From assembly GCA_021613535.1 (NCBI GenBank), contig CP075493.1, positions 4,216,001 through 4,280,000 on the forward strand: a stretch of 64,000 bases of DNA, given 5' to 3'. Below, in pieces: positions 44,154-55,396 of the stretch. The notes under the pieces are model-generated. The model was not told the origin of the DNA. It saw only the letters and a list, made by a program, of their open reading frames with translations, and made no database searches. This DNA is from Adineta vaga (Eukaryota; Rotifera). The translations under genes and the position numbers were made by a program. Position 1 is the stretch's first letter; the number at the start of each line of letters is the position of its first letter.

Positions 44154-45482
44154 TTATGTCGCAATATTTTTCGGACGAAATCGTACAAGTAATCCATAGG
44201 CAAGTAATGATGATCTTCTATCGGTAAAATATTCTATTTTGGAATTGGGAACATGTGGACAGATTTGTACTTCACCAGCACCAATTGTTTCTGGACCAAT
44301 GTCAAAGGTACCAGGCATTTGTCGGCATTGTAGAACAATTTGAGCATCATATTTAGTATTATTTTCTGTGGAATAAAATTCATAAGTAGGACTATATGCT
44401 GGACCACATGAATAAGCAATAGTTGGTGAGGTATAAATGTGCATTTGATTAGGAATATGTCCAGGACGAATACCTAATTTCGTACCATCAAGTAGTACAT
44501 CACCCGGCATACAAAATTGACGATGTGTAATAATTGATTGTGCGGCAACTTTTGTAGTACCATGAAATGTAACGATCCATTTTTTCCATATATCTTGTGA
44601 TTTCATCATTACTGGATCAATTTGTAAACCTAATCGTACCCAACCACGTGGAATAACATATGTACTATTACCTGCATCGGTAACATCTACCCATGATTCT
44701 TTATAACATCGACTACAATAACAACGATCATTTTTATTATCAAAAAATGTGGAATGCCAATTTAATGTATTGATAAATTCACGAGCAAGTTCATGATAGG
44801 AACAACCATTTTTACTTGGCATTAAAAAAACAACAAATGGTTGACCATTAGCCCACATGGCTTTGAATTTCAAGGCGTTATTTGCATCAAACTTTTTAAT
44901 CGTCTTCTTTAGTTCTTCCGACGGTGACTTATCTAACTCATTGTCCGTCCAAATACCACTCTTTTTAGTACCATCAGCAAGATATAATGTGCCTTGACCA
45001 TGTTTCTTATTATGTTGCCAATGGCCTTCATAGCGATCACCATTCGCCCATGTGTTAACTCCATATCCGTGTCTCATGTTGTTGGACCATTTACCAAGAT
45101 ATTTATTTTTTCCATCATTATATACGAATGTTCCATGACCTTCTCGTTCATTGTTATCCCATGTACCATCATAATAACATCCGTTAGCCCATGTATTAAT
45201 GCCTTGCCCGCATCGCTCATTATTTGCCCATTTACCTTTGTAATTTCCTCCGTCTGGATAAGTGTACGTTCCATCACCATGCATCTGATTATCTTCCCAC
45301 TGGCCGGCATAACTACAACCATTTGCCCATTTATTTACTCCATAACCACATCTCATGTCTTCTGACCAAGTTCCTTCATAAGATCCACCATCTGGATAAT
45401 ACAAATTTCCTTCTCCATGTTTCATTCCATCTTCGATCTCACCCTCGTATCTACTGTCATCCTCATATTCTATTACGACCAT
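44154..45482 (-). CDS. MORN-repeat protein with C-terminal ART/PARP-like domain
   Basis: An intronless frame of 442 aa from the ATG at 45482. Residues ~5-175 hold seven MORN repeats plus a partial one ('YEGTWSEDMRCGYGVNKW', 'YKGKWANNERCGQGINTW'), which usually bind membranes or phosphoinositides or build scaffolds. A linker with 'CYCSRCY' follows. The C-terminal ~190 residues carry 'PRGWVRLGL', 'WIVTFHGTTKVAAQSII', 'LLDGTKLGIRPGHIP', 'IYTSPTIAYSCGPAY', 'AQIVLQCRQMPGTF' and 'SSLLAYGLLVRF'. The ordered FHGT...YTSP...(Q/E) pattern resembles the ADP-ribosyltransferase/PARP fold, but I assign this only as similarity of pattern. The C-terminal module recurs with varied N-terminal domains in rotifers as far as I recall. 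Function unknown. Confidence 0.82.
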   Translation of the reverse strand: MVVIEYEDDSRYEGEIEDGMKHGEGNLYYPDGGSYEGTWSEDMRCGYGVNKWANGCSYAGQWEDNQMHGDGTYTYPDGGNYKGKWANNERCGQGINTWANGCYYDGTWDNNEREGHGTFVYNDGKNKYLGKWSNNMRHGYGVNTWANGDRYEGHWQHNKKHGQGTLYLADGTKKSGIWTDNELDKSPSEELKKTIKKFDANNALKFKAMWANGQPFVVFLMPSKNGCSYHELAREFINTLNWHSTFFDNKNDRCYCSRCYKESWVDVTDAGNSTYVIPRGWVRLGLQIDPVMMKSQDIWKKWIVTFHGTTKVAAQSIITHRQFCMPGDVLLDGTKLGIRPGHIPNQMHIYTSPTIAYSCGPAYSPTYEFYSTENNTKYDAQIVLQCRQMPGTFDIGPETIGAGEVQICPHVPNSKIEYFTDRRSSLLAYGLLVRFRPKNIAT

Positions 45483-46542
45483 TGTGCTAATTGTTACGAG
45501 ACGGTATGAAGCAGAGAATTTCGTTAGAGTTACTAATCCGATCTGAAATAAATATAATTTGATAAATCCACTTGTTTTTGATAGGCTATAATAGTTTTCA
45601 GATTAACCTATCATTCTGATACCTTAAAAACTCGTAAAATGATGTTTTTTTTAACGCGCATGCTATATATACTGTTGCGCTTTCTCCTTCTTCCGTTCTC
45701 TTACTTGAATATTTATCATGTTATATTTTTGTAAACAACCGTGTTCTGCCATTCCGAAAAGTATCGAAAAAAGATAATTGAAAAAAACTCACTGATTTAC
45801 AAATCGCATTACCTTGCAAATGTCTTACAACTCAAGATGCTTTATTCCTAGAAGAATAAGATTTGTTTTCCTAGTACACATGGACAAACAGAAATTGTTG
45901 ATAATGAAAATTTTGCGTTCTTTAAGGCAGAAAAAAAAGAAAAATCTCAAATGTTTGACGTAGTTATACCTCATCAGACGACACAACAACAACAACAACT
46001 TGTTTTTTTTCTTCTGTAAAGTATTTATATTGTTTCTATCGGAGAGAACGAATGAAAGGTCATGAAAATAAACTTTGACACTTCGCATGATTTTTAAGAG
46101 AAGAATTGGTTTTTTCCACTATTATTTGTTATTTAATAACTGAATTTCAGTCACTTTCGATTCACTCATGGTAATATTGTCTATAACTCGCATTTTGATT
46201 CATAATATCATGAGAGAATAGAATATATTCATTCATACTTTTTCAAAATTTTCACAAAAATATCTTGAAAGTTTCGATTTTACTGCAATTTAGAAACATT
46301 TACATAATATGTAAACTACAATACGAATTTGAATCATGAGATTAACTTGTTATACATGTAAATTAGCAGTTTTTCCCAAGTTCATTTGAATCTAGGATAT
46401 TTATAGTCATCTTGAATTATACACTTAACAACGTGATCTTCAAAACAATATACTAAGACATTTTATCGACTAGATTATCACATGTTCGGTTTGTTCAGAA
46501 TTGAGCAGTCAGCGATAGAGATCGGCTACTGTTTGCTTGGGT
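45483..46542. other. Intergenic region, ~1 kb
   Basis: Upstream of the MORN gene and downstream of the receptor fragment. Nothing recognisable. Confidence 0.5.
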
Positions 46543-47224
46543 TTAAGTTGGTAGTGCTTTACAAAGGACTAAACCAACAGAAACCAAATTAAAATAGGAT
46601 AAAATGATACGGTAAGTTCTTGCGTAATCAGGAGGACAACATACTAGTTTTGATAGGGCAGGTATATTACTGATTCTGAAGACGATTGTTTTGTCAATAT
46701 GTGCAATGACATGATTGATAATAGTCAAAGGGATGACTCGATTAGCCACGTGTATACCGCTCCATCCTCTTTTGTATGTTGGTGCAGAACTACACAAGTA
46801 TCGATCAACAGAAGCTAGCACAATTAACCAGAAACCTGAACTTCTACAAGAAGATGAAAGGAGAGTGACACACGAATGGATAACAAATACAATCTACATA
46901 CCTTAACGAATTTAAACACAGCCATGTTATTTTACAAAATACAACTGAATATGCTCCTGGATCTATATCAACAAAAGCTGATTGTATCATTCTCATCGGT
47001 AAAGCATATAGAGTATGCATTATTCCAATGATACTCGCTGCTAAAAAATATCGACTACAAGAATTAGATCTTAATGATGGACGCGTAAATGCATAAATAT
47101 TCAATAGATGACCAATTGTTCCGATAGGTATGACGATAAAACAGTAACATCGAATAAACATCATAGCCATATAATTCAGATTATTGGCTTCTAATATAAG
47201 ATTTACATTAGCTGAAGAGGACAT
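46543..47224 (-). pseudogene. Rhodopsin-class GPCR, truncated after the TM5 region
   Basis: Exon 1 from the ATG at 47224 encodes TM1-TM3 ('GTIGHLLNIYAFTRPSLRSN', 'CSRYFLAASIIGIMHTLYAL'). It splices (AG|GTATGT...TTGTAG, phase 2) to an exon with 'SSGFWLIVLASVDRYLCSS', the TM3 'DRY'-equivalent. The sequence then reads through TM4, an extracellular Cys loop ('LVCCPPDYARTY') and part of TM5 before a stop at 46543. TM6 and TM7 are absent. The layout matches a peptide-receptor-like family common in bdelloids. Without TM6-7 it cannot be a normal receptor and is probably a pseudogene, unless missing exons lie further 3'. Confidence 0.7.
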
Positions 47225-50200
47225 GTTTGTATTTGAATGAGAATAAATGTGGAAATAAGTGAATATATATTAGTGGTATTATTCTAGAGTATGATAAAAC
47301 TATTTCAAAAGTGCTAAAATAACAGAGAGAAAAGGATTTTGGCAAGTGAGAAAGAACTTTTTTTATTTTATATAAAACTGCTATGGAATATGCATGAGTT
47401 GTTCTTTTTTCCTTAGAGTTTATCTAATTTTTTTCACGATAGTTCTCCGTCTCATTTCAATATACCGTCAGTGCTTCAAATTGCTCGTTATTTTTTTATT
47501 AATTATTAAATAAAAGTAATACATAAATCTGCATATCTCTTCTGATCATCTATGAAATGAAACATTATCTTTTAAATCAATCAAACTGATGAGATATTAA
47601 CAGCACTTATACTTGAATAGAAATGAAGCATTTTTCTAAATAGTTACAATTCAATAAAATTGTTAAGAAAACCCAAAAGTCATCTGTTTGTTTCATGGAT
47701 TTAAAAGAGAGAAAAACGACATCTTTGAGAGCAAATCTATTTGTTTCGTACAACTACAAATCAATAAAACAAGCGTATATCTAGAGCTAATTATAAAAGT
47801 AATTTTGGGATCTTATGTAAAAAGTAGTACAAAAAAAATATTTATAAACTGTAATGGTTTTTTTTCATAGATATGATTTACTTTGTGTGAAAAGGCTGGA
47901 TCTGTGAAATTTCTGGTAGAGAGTATACTTTCTTTTCTTTCATGTAACGATTGACAACGTTTATGCTTTAATAACTATGAATATATCATACGTTATATTG
48001 AGGAATATCTCAAAATATGAGCAAAAGGTTAGCGTTTAACACGATATAGGTGTATCTCATCTTAGACTTATATTGATATATATTTAAGTACATCTATTGA
48101 CATCTATAGAAGTACAGATCGAAATTGTATCGGGAGGATACTTTTATGAGATTCACAGCCTTAAAAGCACTTGCCTTATCTTCAATGAGCTTCCTGACCT
48201 TCAACAAGCTATTCTTGGTTTGTCAAATATTCAATTATCATTTATCATGTTAATGTTTGATTGCAAATGTTTGAATACATGATTTTTGGTGGAATAATAC
48301 CTTACAAATCATTATTGTACGTCGTTATAAACCTTTCATGAAGCGATCGAGAATGCATCGATAAAAGTTCTAACAATCGTATTGTTTTAATTCATAGTTA
48401 TAAAAAGGAACTTGTCTATTCTTTTTCTAATCAGAATATGTCATCCGTAGATACATTCAGTTTTGTTACATATGTATATTATTTGAAGTTTATTAATAAA
48501 AATATGATTGTTGTTATTTATAACAGCCAAAATGTGATGTTATGGAAAACGGAACAGACGATGAGTTTGTACAGTTGAATAATAAAGAGAGTTTTCTTGT
48601 TTAGATGTGAGTTGTAAATCAAGCGAATGAGTATAAACATCGGTCAAAACGATATCGTCATTTGTTTTGAAATCCCATTGTGATCTCGAAACTTCATACA
48701 AAAATCGATATGGCAGCGGATTGATTTCATATTTCTCTTTTCATTCAACCACGATGTATACTGCATCTTTAGCGCATTATTCACATAGTCAATGTGTTTA
48801 CAAGTTGAATACTGAATAATACTTTTGAACAAAAGTTCATTCACAAAAGTCACGTAAGTGGATAAGATAAACTGGATTAATTTGAAAAAAAAGCACATAC
48901 AGGAAATCAATTTGGAAAGAACGATAACTGTCAGAGGTAAGAGAAAAGTTCTGCATTCAACCATAATCGATCTTTACTCTACTGAACAGATGATCTGTTG
49001 TGGAATAAGCTCAACTATGTAAAAACAAAGCCAGCCAAGATATGCATGATATTGATAACGAGTAACCACAATTAGTTTATAATAAATGCTTCATTTGATG
49101 ACCAGCATAATTTTGAGTTAATATTCTGTCGAATCAATAGTTTCTTCTTGTGAAATACTCAAAAATCCATGTTTGTGAACATTCGACACATATTGAAAGT
49201 AGAAGATTGAATAGAAAACAAGTGATAGTCAAATATTTTTTCCTATGCTCGTAAATTTGTACGGTGCTTTCAGTATTCTGTAGACAAATGATAAGCATAA
49301 CTTCATAGAGATAAAGTCAAATCATGAATAGACATGAACAGATGAAAGATGAATGAAATCACTTTTGACTTTCGTCTTCATCGAATTCACCTGTGCGTCG
49401 CCATATCAATTATAATTCATTGAATAGAACTTTGAATAAAAGTTATACGCTGATGGATTTCTGCTTTCTTTGTACGAATGAATATGCGGGAATGGTAATG
49501 ATGTAGAAATATGATCTGTTAACTGATATGTGTATAATGCTAACTTATCAAGCAATAGCAGTTGCTTGCTGGGAAAAAGTCTTATTTGAAAGTTTCCAAA
49601 GACAAATGCTTGATGTGACTGAGAAAACAAACAAAATGAGTTTTTATGTAATATAAAAACATTTTCCCTACAGAATACAATGCGTTCATCTTTTCATAAG
49701 GAAAACTAAATAACTTCTTTCCCGTGTAAGAGAAGATCCCAACGCCTTTTAAGATGACAAAGTGAATCAAAACGTTTTGAGAGGCTTCTAGCAAAACCCA
49801 CGATTTTTTGTAAGTTTTAATCTAAGCAGTTGTTGAGGAAATCACGCAAATTTTCTGAGTTTTGAAAGAGTTCCTTGAGTATTCCATTGCTATTTATCAT
49901 TGAACAAAGTTGATTTCTCTTCTAATAGCGAAAATTTCAGCTGAACATTGTGAAATATAGATAGTTTCTTAGTGAAAATTAGCTCTGTTAGTAGTTAAAT
50001 ATCAATCAAAAGTAGAGTCTTTTTTATGAACTTCACATTGTATCTTTTGAGGTAGAAGGAGGATTAGCAAGAGAATATGCAACTAGTGATATTTTTTTAC
50101 GTTTGTTGTCAGTTATTTTAGTTAGAATTCTACGAATGTCGCGTGTGTATGTGCTTTTTTTTAACTTTCTATTGTTTACTTTTTCTTTTTCTTTCTTCTT

Positions 50201-50355
50201 CTTACTTCCAAGCGGGGGTTAACAATCCGTTGGTAAAAAAAAACAGTTTTTTACATGCTGCTTTGATTTGTCTTTTTCTTTTAAACGAAAGTAAGAAAGC
50301 ATAATTACTTACACTATTCATCTGCAAGTTTTCGAACAACCATACCAGCAACAAC
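47225..50355. other. 3.1-kb region with no supported gene
   Basis: The largest gene-free stretch. Open frames here (48097-48282, 48644-48964, 49406-49630, 49582-49794) are short, lack recognisable domains and start context, and look like chance frames. No long repeat, terminal inverted repeat or transposase is seen. It may hold unrecognised decayed sequence or regulatory DNA. Confidence 0.5.
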
Positions 50356-51884
50356 ATGTCGATGCATGAGCTTAATACAGATCTTGAAAAACTTGTTATG
50401 CAAATGAACAAGCGTAATCAATCTAAAGTGATAAAAAGACTGGATGAGATTAAGGATGATTACGGTGCTAAGAATGTCGAGAAATGGCAAAACAGATCGA
50501 ATAATAAAAATTCATTACTTCATGAACTCGTCGAACGAGACATGGCCGACGTTATTTGTCATGTCATAGAAAGGTATAGGTTCGACGTCAATGTTCGACG
50601 TGCAACAGTGGTTCCACTCCATATGACCTTGCTTCTCAGGATAGAAATGAAGAATTATGTGAATTGTTGGAAAATTTTGGTTCAGGTGGTGCTGAAGTCG
50701 AACGAGGATCTCGATGGCCTACAGATGAAGAAAAATTAAAATCAACGAATATCATCTGGCTTGATCTTGAAATGACATCTATTGAAGAACCAGAAATCAT
50801 GGAATGTGCTGTCATCATTACTGATAGTGACCTAACCACATTGGATAAAGGTAGTATATATATATATATATATACTCGGCGGCACTTGAAAGATGCAAAG
50901 AAAACGTTTTGATAAACGGAATTCATATTTTTGTATTTGTAGGTAACTGGGTGATTCATTTTGATCAATCAGCTCTGGATAAACTCGGAGATCGGCATCA
51001 AAAAACATTTGCAGATCGAAAGAATGGTGGTAATAATTTGTTTGCTGATTGTCTTAAATCAAGACTGACGAAGGATCAAGTCGAAAATGAATTGTTGACT
51101 TTAATACAACGTCATTGTCCACCAAAGATGTGCTCATTAGCTGGAAGTTCAATTCATATCGATAAACGCGTGCTAGAGTTGCAAATGCCAAAAGTACATG
51201 ACTATCTACATTATCGTATTATTGATGTGAGTTCATTTCAAGCGATCATGAAACGATGGGCACCATGGTTGGAAAGAAAGATCAAAGATCAAGTAGTACG
51301 GAATGGATCAGATACTGTCAATCATCGAGCAATGGATGATATCATATGGTCAATATCGTACATGAGAGAAATGCGTTCATGTCTTAATAAACTGGCACTA
51401 ATACGGAATCCTATTCTATCAGCATCTGAAGATGCAAAGATTTCAGTTTCACATCGTTCTATTGGTATGTATAATCTTGTCTTTTTCACTCACACATCGT
51501 GATTACCTTGCATTTAAAAACATCTAGTTAGCTATTGAAAGACGTAGTCTGTATGAGAAATACTGTACAAAGGAATATTTAAGGTAACTGTTACGTATTC
51601 TCAGTAGAAATTGTACATTATCAAAAGAATTTTATAAACATACTATTGCCAATATCTAAATAAATCATATTTTGAATATAAAATCTATCTTGTTTGTTGT
51701 AGTTGAACTGACAAAAGAATATAAGCAAGCAACACGAATTGACTCTCTTCCATCGACTCAACCACAAAAGCAATCAGAAGAACAGATTCAGTATCAAAAT
51801 TATTCTTATCGACCTTTCTTCTCACGAGGTGCATTATTCAATAACTTCTATCTGCAACATATGAATATGTCTGTTACTTTTTAG
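50356..51884 (+). CDS. Ankyrin repeat + oligoribonuclease (Orn/REXO2-like) protein, frameshifted
   Basis: The ATG at 50356 starts a ~85-residue segment ending in an ankyrin-like repeat ('NSLLHELVERDMADVI', 'YRFDVNVRR'). The homologous continuation ('NSGSTPYDLASQDRNEELCE') lies in another frame from ~50606, so a small frameshift or deletion separates them. From ~50664 the frame gives a DEDDh exonuclease: 'NIIWLDLEMT' (D-x-E), 'ITDSDLTTLDK', an intron 50852-50942, 'SLAGSSIHIDKR', 'LHYRIIDVSS', and 'NHRAMDDI' with the His and last Asp. Oligoribonucleases degrade 2-5 nt RNA to mononucleotides in cytosol or mitochondria. A last exon (about 51705-51884) adds a Gln-rich tail. Fusion to ankyrin repeats is unusual for this family. 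The catalytic half is intact. Confidence 0.7.
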
Positions 51885-52211
51885 GTATGGAAAAGAGTAC
51901 GATATCAAATCAGATAATTCATTCTAATACGTGAGTACATTACAGACTCTTAATAAAATACGTCTCAGTTAGTTCAGAATCATATCTTATTTCTACTGTC
52001 TATAGTTTTCATACCGCATTACTATTATCTTTTGAAAATGATTTCCTCAATCTCACTCTATTCATGAGAATTCTAGATTTCTGTCAACACATCTTAATGC
52101 AAAATGCTTATAGACGTCTTGATCTAAGATGCGTCATTGTCGAGACTTAATCTTATACTAGGACGAAATCTTATGTAAAACAGCTTTCTAAAAGTCACAA
52201 AACTGTTTAGA
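51885..52211. other. Gap between the Orn-like and RBR exons
   Basis: No open frame joins the two loci. The sequence before 52212 ends in a good acceptor ('ctgtttag'), so an upstream exon of the RBR gene must exist, either within this gap or in the Orn-like gene, but I cannot identify it. Confidence 0.4.
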
Positions 52212-52916
52212 TTATCGGCAGAATCAGCTGCATGTAAGACAAAAGCATGTCAAGTGTGCTTTGACGAGAAACCTGCAGCGTCTTTCACTCAACGTATCAG
52301 TCGACAATGTAAACACCGTGAACGTAACATCTGTAATACATGTATCTATGAACATATTGCTCAAGCATTTCAAAAGATGTGTAGCGATGATGTACGTTGT
52401 CCTGAGTTAAACTGTAGGATTATTTTGGATTACGAGGCAATCAAAAAAATATTACAAGATGCTCGAAATATTGATCTTTTGCAGCGTTATGAACGATTTT
52501 ATCTTGAACATCAGTTGGAACAAATGCCAGAGTTTATTTGGTGTACTCATGCTTGTGGTTCAGGTCAACTTGCTGAACAAGGAGATCAAAATAATATTAT
52601 TAGATGTGTGAAATGTCGTAAGAAATCATGCTTTATCCATCGAGTTCATTGGCATGAGGGTCTTACATGTGCAAAGTATGACGAACAGATTGATTCGGGT
52701 AGACGAGCAACTGATCAATGGTTGGCACAACACACAAAAAATTGTCCAAAATGTCGATATGGAATTGAAAAGACAACTGGTTGTGATCATATGACATGTA
52801 CGCAATGTCATTTTGAATTTTGTTGGGCATGTCTAGCTGCCTATGCAGATATTCGAAGTGATGGTAATCATCGTCATTATCAACACTGTAAGCATTTTCG
52901 TGCATATCCTAAATGA
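52212..52916 (+). CDS. RBR-type E3 ubiquitin ligase (RING1-IBR-Rcat), 5' exon unidentified
   Basis: An open exon of ~234 codons after an acceptor at 52211, ending at 52916. The domains come in order. RING1: 'CQVCFDEK', 'CKHRERNICNTC', 'CPELNC'. IBR: 'WCTHACGSGQL', 'CVKCRKKSCFIHRVHW'. RING2/Rcat: 'NCPKCRYGIEKTTGCDHMTC', then 'CHFEFCWAC'. The catalytic Cys of Rcat is present in 'TTGCDHM'. RBR ligases accept ubiquitin on this Cys before passing it to substrate. No UBA, UBL or Ariadne domain is visible, so how it is regulated is unclear. The first in-frame ATG is inside RING1, so the real start is in an upstream exon, possibly shared with the oligoribonuclease gene. Confidence 0.8.
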   Translation, partial: LSAESAACKTKACQVCFDEKPAASFTQRISRQCKHRERNICNTCIYEHIAQAFQKMCSDDVRCPELNCRIILDYEAIKKILQDARNIDLLQRYERFYLEHQLEQMPEFIWCTHACGSGQLAEQGDQNNIIRCVKCRKKSCFIHRVHWHEGLTCAKYDEQIDSGRRATDQWLAQHTKNCPKCRYGIEKTTGCDHMTCTQCHFEFCWACLAAYADIRSDGNHRHYQHCKHFRAYPK

Positions 52917-53439
52917 CAGTATTTTTTAATGAGACTGCTCTTTTTTTGTATCTTACTCAAGAATAAAACTGGAATTTTGTTGTTGTTTTTATGACAAAAG
53001 AAATTTCATAGATTCAAAAGGTAATAATGATAAACTTTCATATAAAAAAAATGGACAAAACCGATTGCTGACTTTGTCTGAGTTACAACAGGTAACGAAA
53101 TATCAATTGTTATCAAGCGGCCTAGTACTTTTACACGTCACTAAGTGTGTCATTCAATAAACTTTCGTCTTCTTTTTTCCACTATAAAAAACAATTGATT
53201 ACTTTCGCAACATTTCGTAATGTTTCACAAAAAATGAAACAATTGTATTTGTTGATTTCTTACATTAACAGAAAAGTTCAACAGTCAGCGACATCCCATC
53301 TGACTTTTTTTTATGAATGGTTAGTTGACAGAACGAGTCATTTGATAGGTGAATTAATCATGGTACTGAACTGATCTATTCTATTCGACTTTCTACTCAT
53401 TTCATTTTCTTCTAATTATTACTTAATTTCGTTACACAA
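52917..53439. other. Intergenic region, 0.5 kb
   Basis: 3' flank of the RBR gene and promoter of the PSME3IP1-like gene. No gene supported. Confidence 0.5.
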
Positions 53440-54406
53440 ATGAGTGATAAGCCTTCATCATCGTCATCGAATTTAAAACAATTCTTAACTGAAGAACAAA
53501 TTGATATCGAACGACAACGACGACAAGCTGATTGGGAACGTGTACGTTCGGCGACTGATCCAGTCGGTAATGTTATGAAAAAAGAACGACATTTTCAACG
53601 AATTTCATTCATCTCTTTTGTTTTATAATTATATAGAAGCACCAGCTGAAGTTTTTGATACACGATCATTGTATGAAAAACTCAAAGCTCAACATGATGA
53701 GAAAAAGAAAGAGTTCTTGGACATGTGGGCAGCAAGTAAACGACGAATGAAGGAATTTCAGATTTTTATTCATTTTTTTCTTTCTTCTTCTCAGAAAATT
53801 CCATTCGTGGTCTTGATGAAGACGAAACAAGCTTTTTATCTCGTGTGGATAAAGCTAAAATGGAAAAACAACGTGAACTCAAACGATTGGAACAAGAAGA
53901 AATTGAAGAATTAAAAATATCCTTTTTTATTTATTTTGTTAATTGAAATAAGATTTTCTTTAGAATAAGTTTTTTTCCTTAACTCCATAATGCACAGAGC
54001 TCAAAAAGAAATGGAAGAAGCTTCGTCACATACTCGTCTAACAACAGCATCATCGAAACCTCTCATCACACAACCAGTTGTTAATAAACAAAAACAATTA
54101 CTTAGTGGTATCGTCAAACGAAAAACGAATGATACGTTAAAACGTCCATTAGATGAAAGTACTACAGATGATACATCAGCACCACCAGCTCGTTTACCAC
54201 GTTTACTTATTCCTGGTGGTCGTCTACCTGGTATTGGTCCAGCTGAAGGTTTTTCTGATTCATCGGACTCTAATGAAAGTAGTGATGATGATGGCCTTTC
54301 TCGTCATTCAAATAGTATTGGTATTCAATCATCAATAGCTCAACGAAAGAAACTAGTTAAACAATTACAAGATCTTGCTGCAGCATCAACAGGTGGATGT
54401 GATTAA
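53440..54406 (+). CDS. PSME3IP1 (FAM192A/NIP30)-like nuclear protein, with AT-AC intron
   Basis: Four exons close exactly at 252 aa: 53440-53566, 53637-53735, 53795-53916, 53996-54406. Matching features of the family are 'FLTEEQIDIERQRRQADWERVR', 'AEVFDTRSLYEKL' and 'IRGLDEDETSFLSRV', followed by a Lys/Glu-rich helix. The C-terminus is basic and Ser/Asp-rich (SDSSDSNESSDDDG) with a final helix. The vertebrate protein binds the proteasome activator PA28-gamma (PSME3) in the nucleus. Introns 1 and 2 are GT-AG. Intron 3 (53917-53995) begins ATATCC and ends AC, with a U12-type branch site. No GT-AG alternative keeps the frame without inserting a hydrophobic stretch. Confidence 0.87.
53917..53995 (+). 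other. Probable U12-type AT-AC intron
   Basis: 79 nt. The 5' end is ATATCCTTTT, the exact minor-spliceosome donor consensus. A near-perfect branch site 'TTCCTTAAC' lies about a dozen bases before the 3' end, and the terminal dinucleotide is AC. Removing it joins '..EIEELK' to 'RAQKEMEEA' in phase 0. Confidence 0.85.
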
Positions 54407-54441
54407 TAGATCAATTGTTCATCTAATTATGTAAAAATAAA

Positions 54442-55396
54442 TCATACATTCACACGTTGTACTTGAGTTTGTTTACTGGCACATTTTCGTATGATATCAA
54501 TCAAGGATTTTCGTACATCATCAGTAGTAATTAAATTTATCAACATACTAGCACTTTGACCAAATGTAATAAACAGATAACTGATACGTGCCATATACGG
54601 CCATGGAGACATAATATGAGACTGAATTAATAGATAGAATAGAGAATAAGGAAAACCAAGTATAAATAGAATGATTACGAGTGTTAGTATGCGACGAATA
54701 AGACGAAGTTCAGATTGACGACGATTTTGACTTATTAGTGTATTCGATCGATAAGTTGTTGAGAATGGTGTACGTTTCATATATTGAACAATTTGAAAAT
54801 AGATAATAATGATGATGATTAATGGTAGAAAGAAAATGACAAGACTAAAATAAACGAACCCAATGGTATCTTCCAAGGAAACCTAGAGCAAAGAGCAATA
54901 CTATTTTAATCAATTTCTAATTACACACACATACCTGACATATACGACTTCCTGATTGATATGTAATACGATTAGTGAAAAAAATAGGAAGTCCAAAGCT
55001 AGCTGAAAAAATCCATTGTATCAATACCATGAGAATAATAAAACGAGTTGTCTGTAAATATTGTTGTGTTGAATATACCGTAACAAATAGACGATAAAAT
55101 GCTTGAACACATAGAGTATGATATAAAACACCTGTTCCTATTTGTAAAAGAAGACCACGAATATTACATAATCGATCATTACCAACATCTAACAATTGAT
55201 AGATTGCTTGACTAATACAAGTAAGATTTGCAATGAGACCAGCTATCGTAGAATTCAGTACAAGAAAAATTGTTAATGTATGACATCGACGATGAAACAT
55301 AACGATAATAATAAATACGAATGCAAAAAATATACCAAATGTACAACATACAATCATTAAGATAGAAGAAACTGTTTCAAAGACATTCATTTTCAT
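54442..55396 (-). CDS. Rhodopsin-class seven-transmembrane receptor (orphan)
   Basis: Two exons, 55396-54935 and 54882-54442 (GTATGT...CTCTAG, phase 0), close at 300 aa. Seven hydrophobic helices can be counted. TM1 is 'LMIVCCTFGIFFAFVFII' and TM2 starts at 'FLVLNSTIAGLIANL'. TM3 ends 'CVQAFYRLFVTVY', where FYR replaces DRY. TM5 is 'VIFFLPLIIIIIIYF'. The loop before TM6 is basic, and TM7 has 'FGQSASMLINLITTDDVRK' in place of NPxxY. It resembles a bdelloid-expanded orphan GPCR group. Ligand unknown. The frame is intact, in contrast to the decayed receptors elsewhere in the window. Confidence 0.85.

Noticed and set aside
44994-45490. Plus-strand open frames over the MORN gene
   Set aside because: They are antisense shadows of the MORN repeats.
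48097-48282. Short plus-strand open frame in the gene-free 3-kb region
   Set aside because: No start context, no neighbouring exons and no recognisable domain.
47225-50355. Possible mobile element in the long gene-free stretch
   Set aside because: No transposase or reverse-transcriptase motifs, terminal repeats or target-site duplications could be found by eye.
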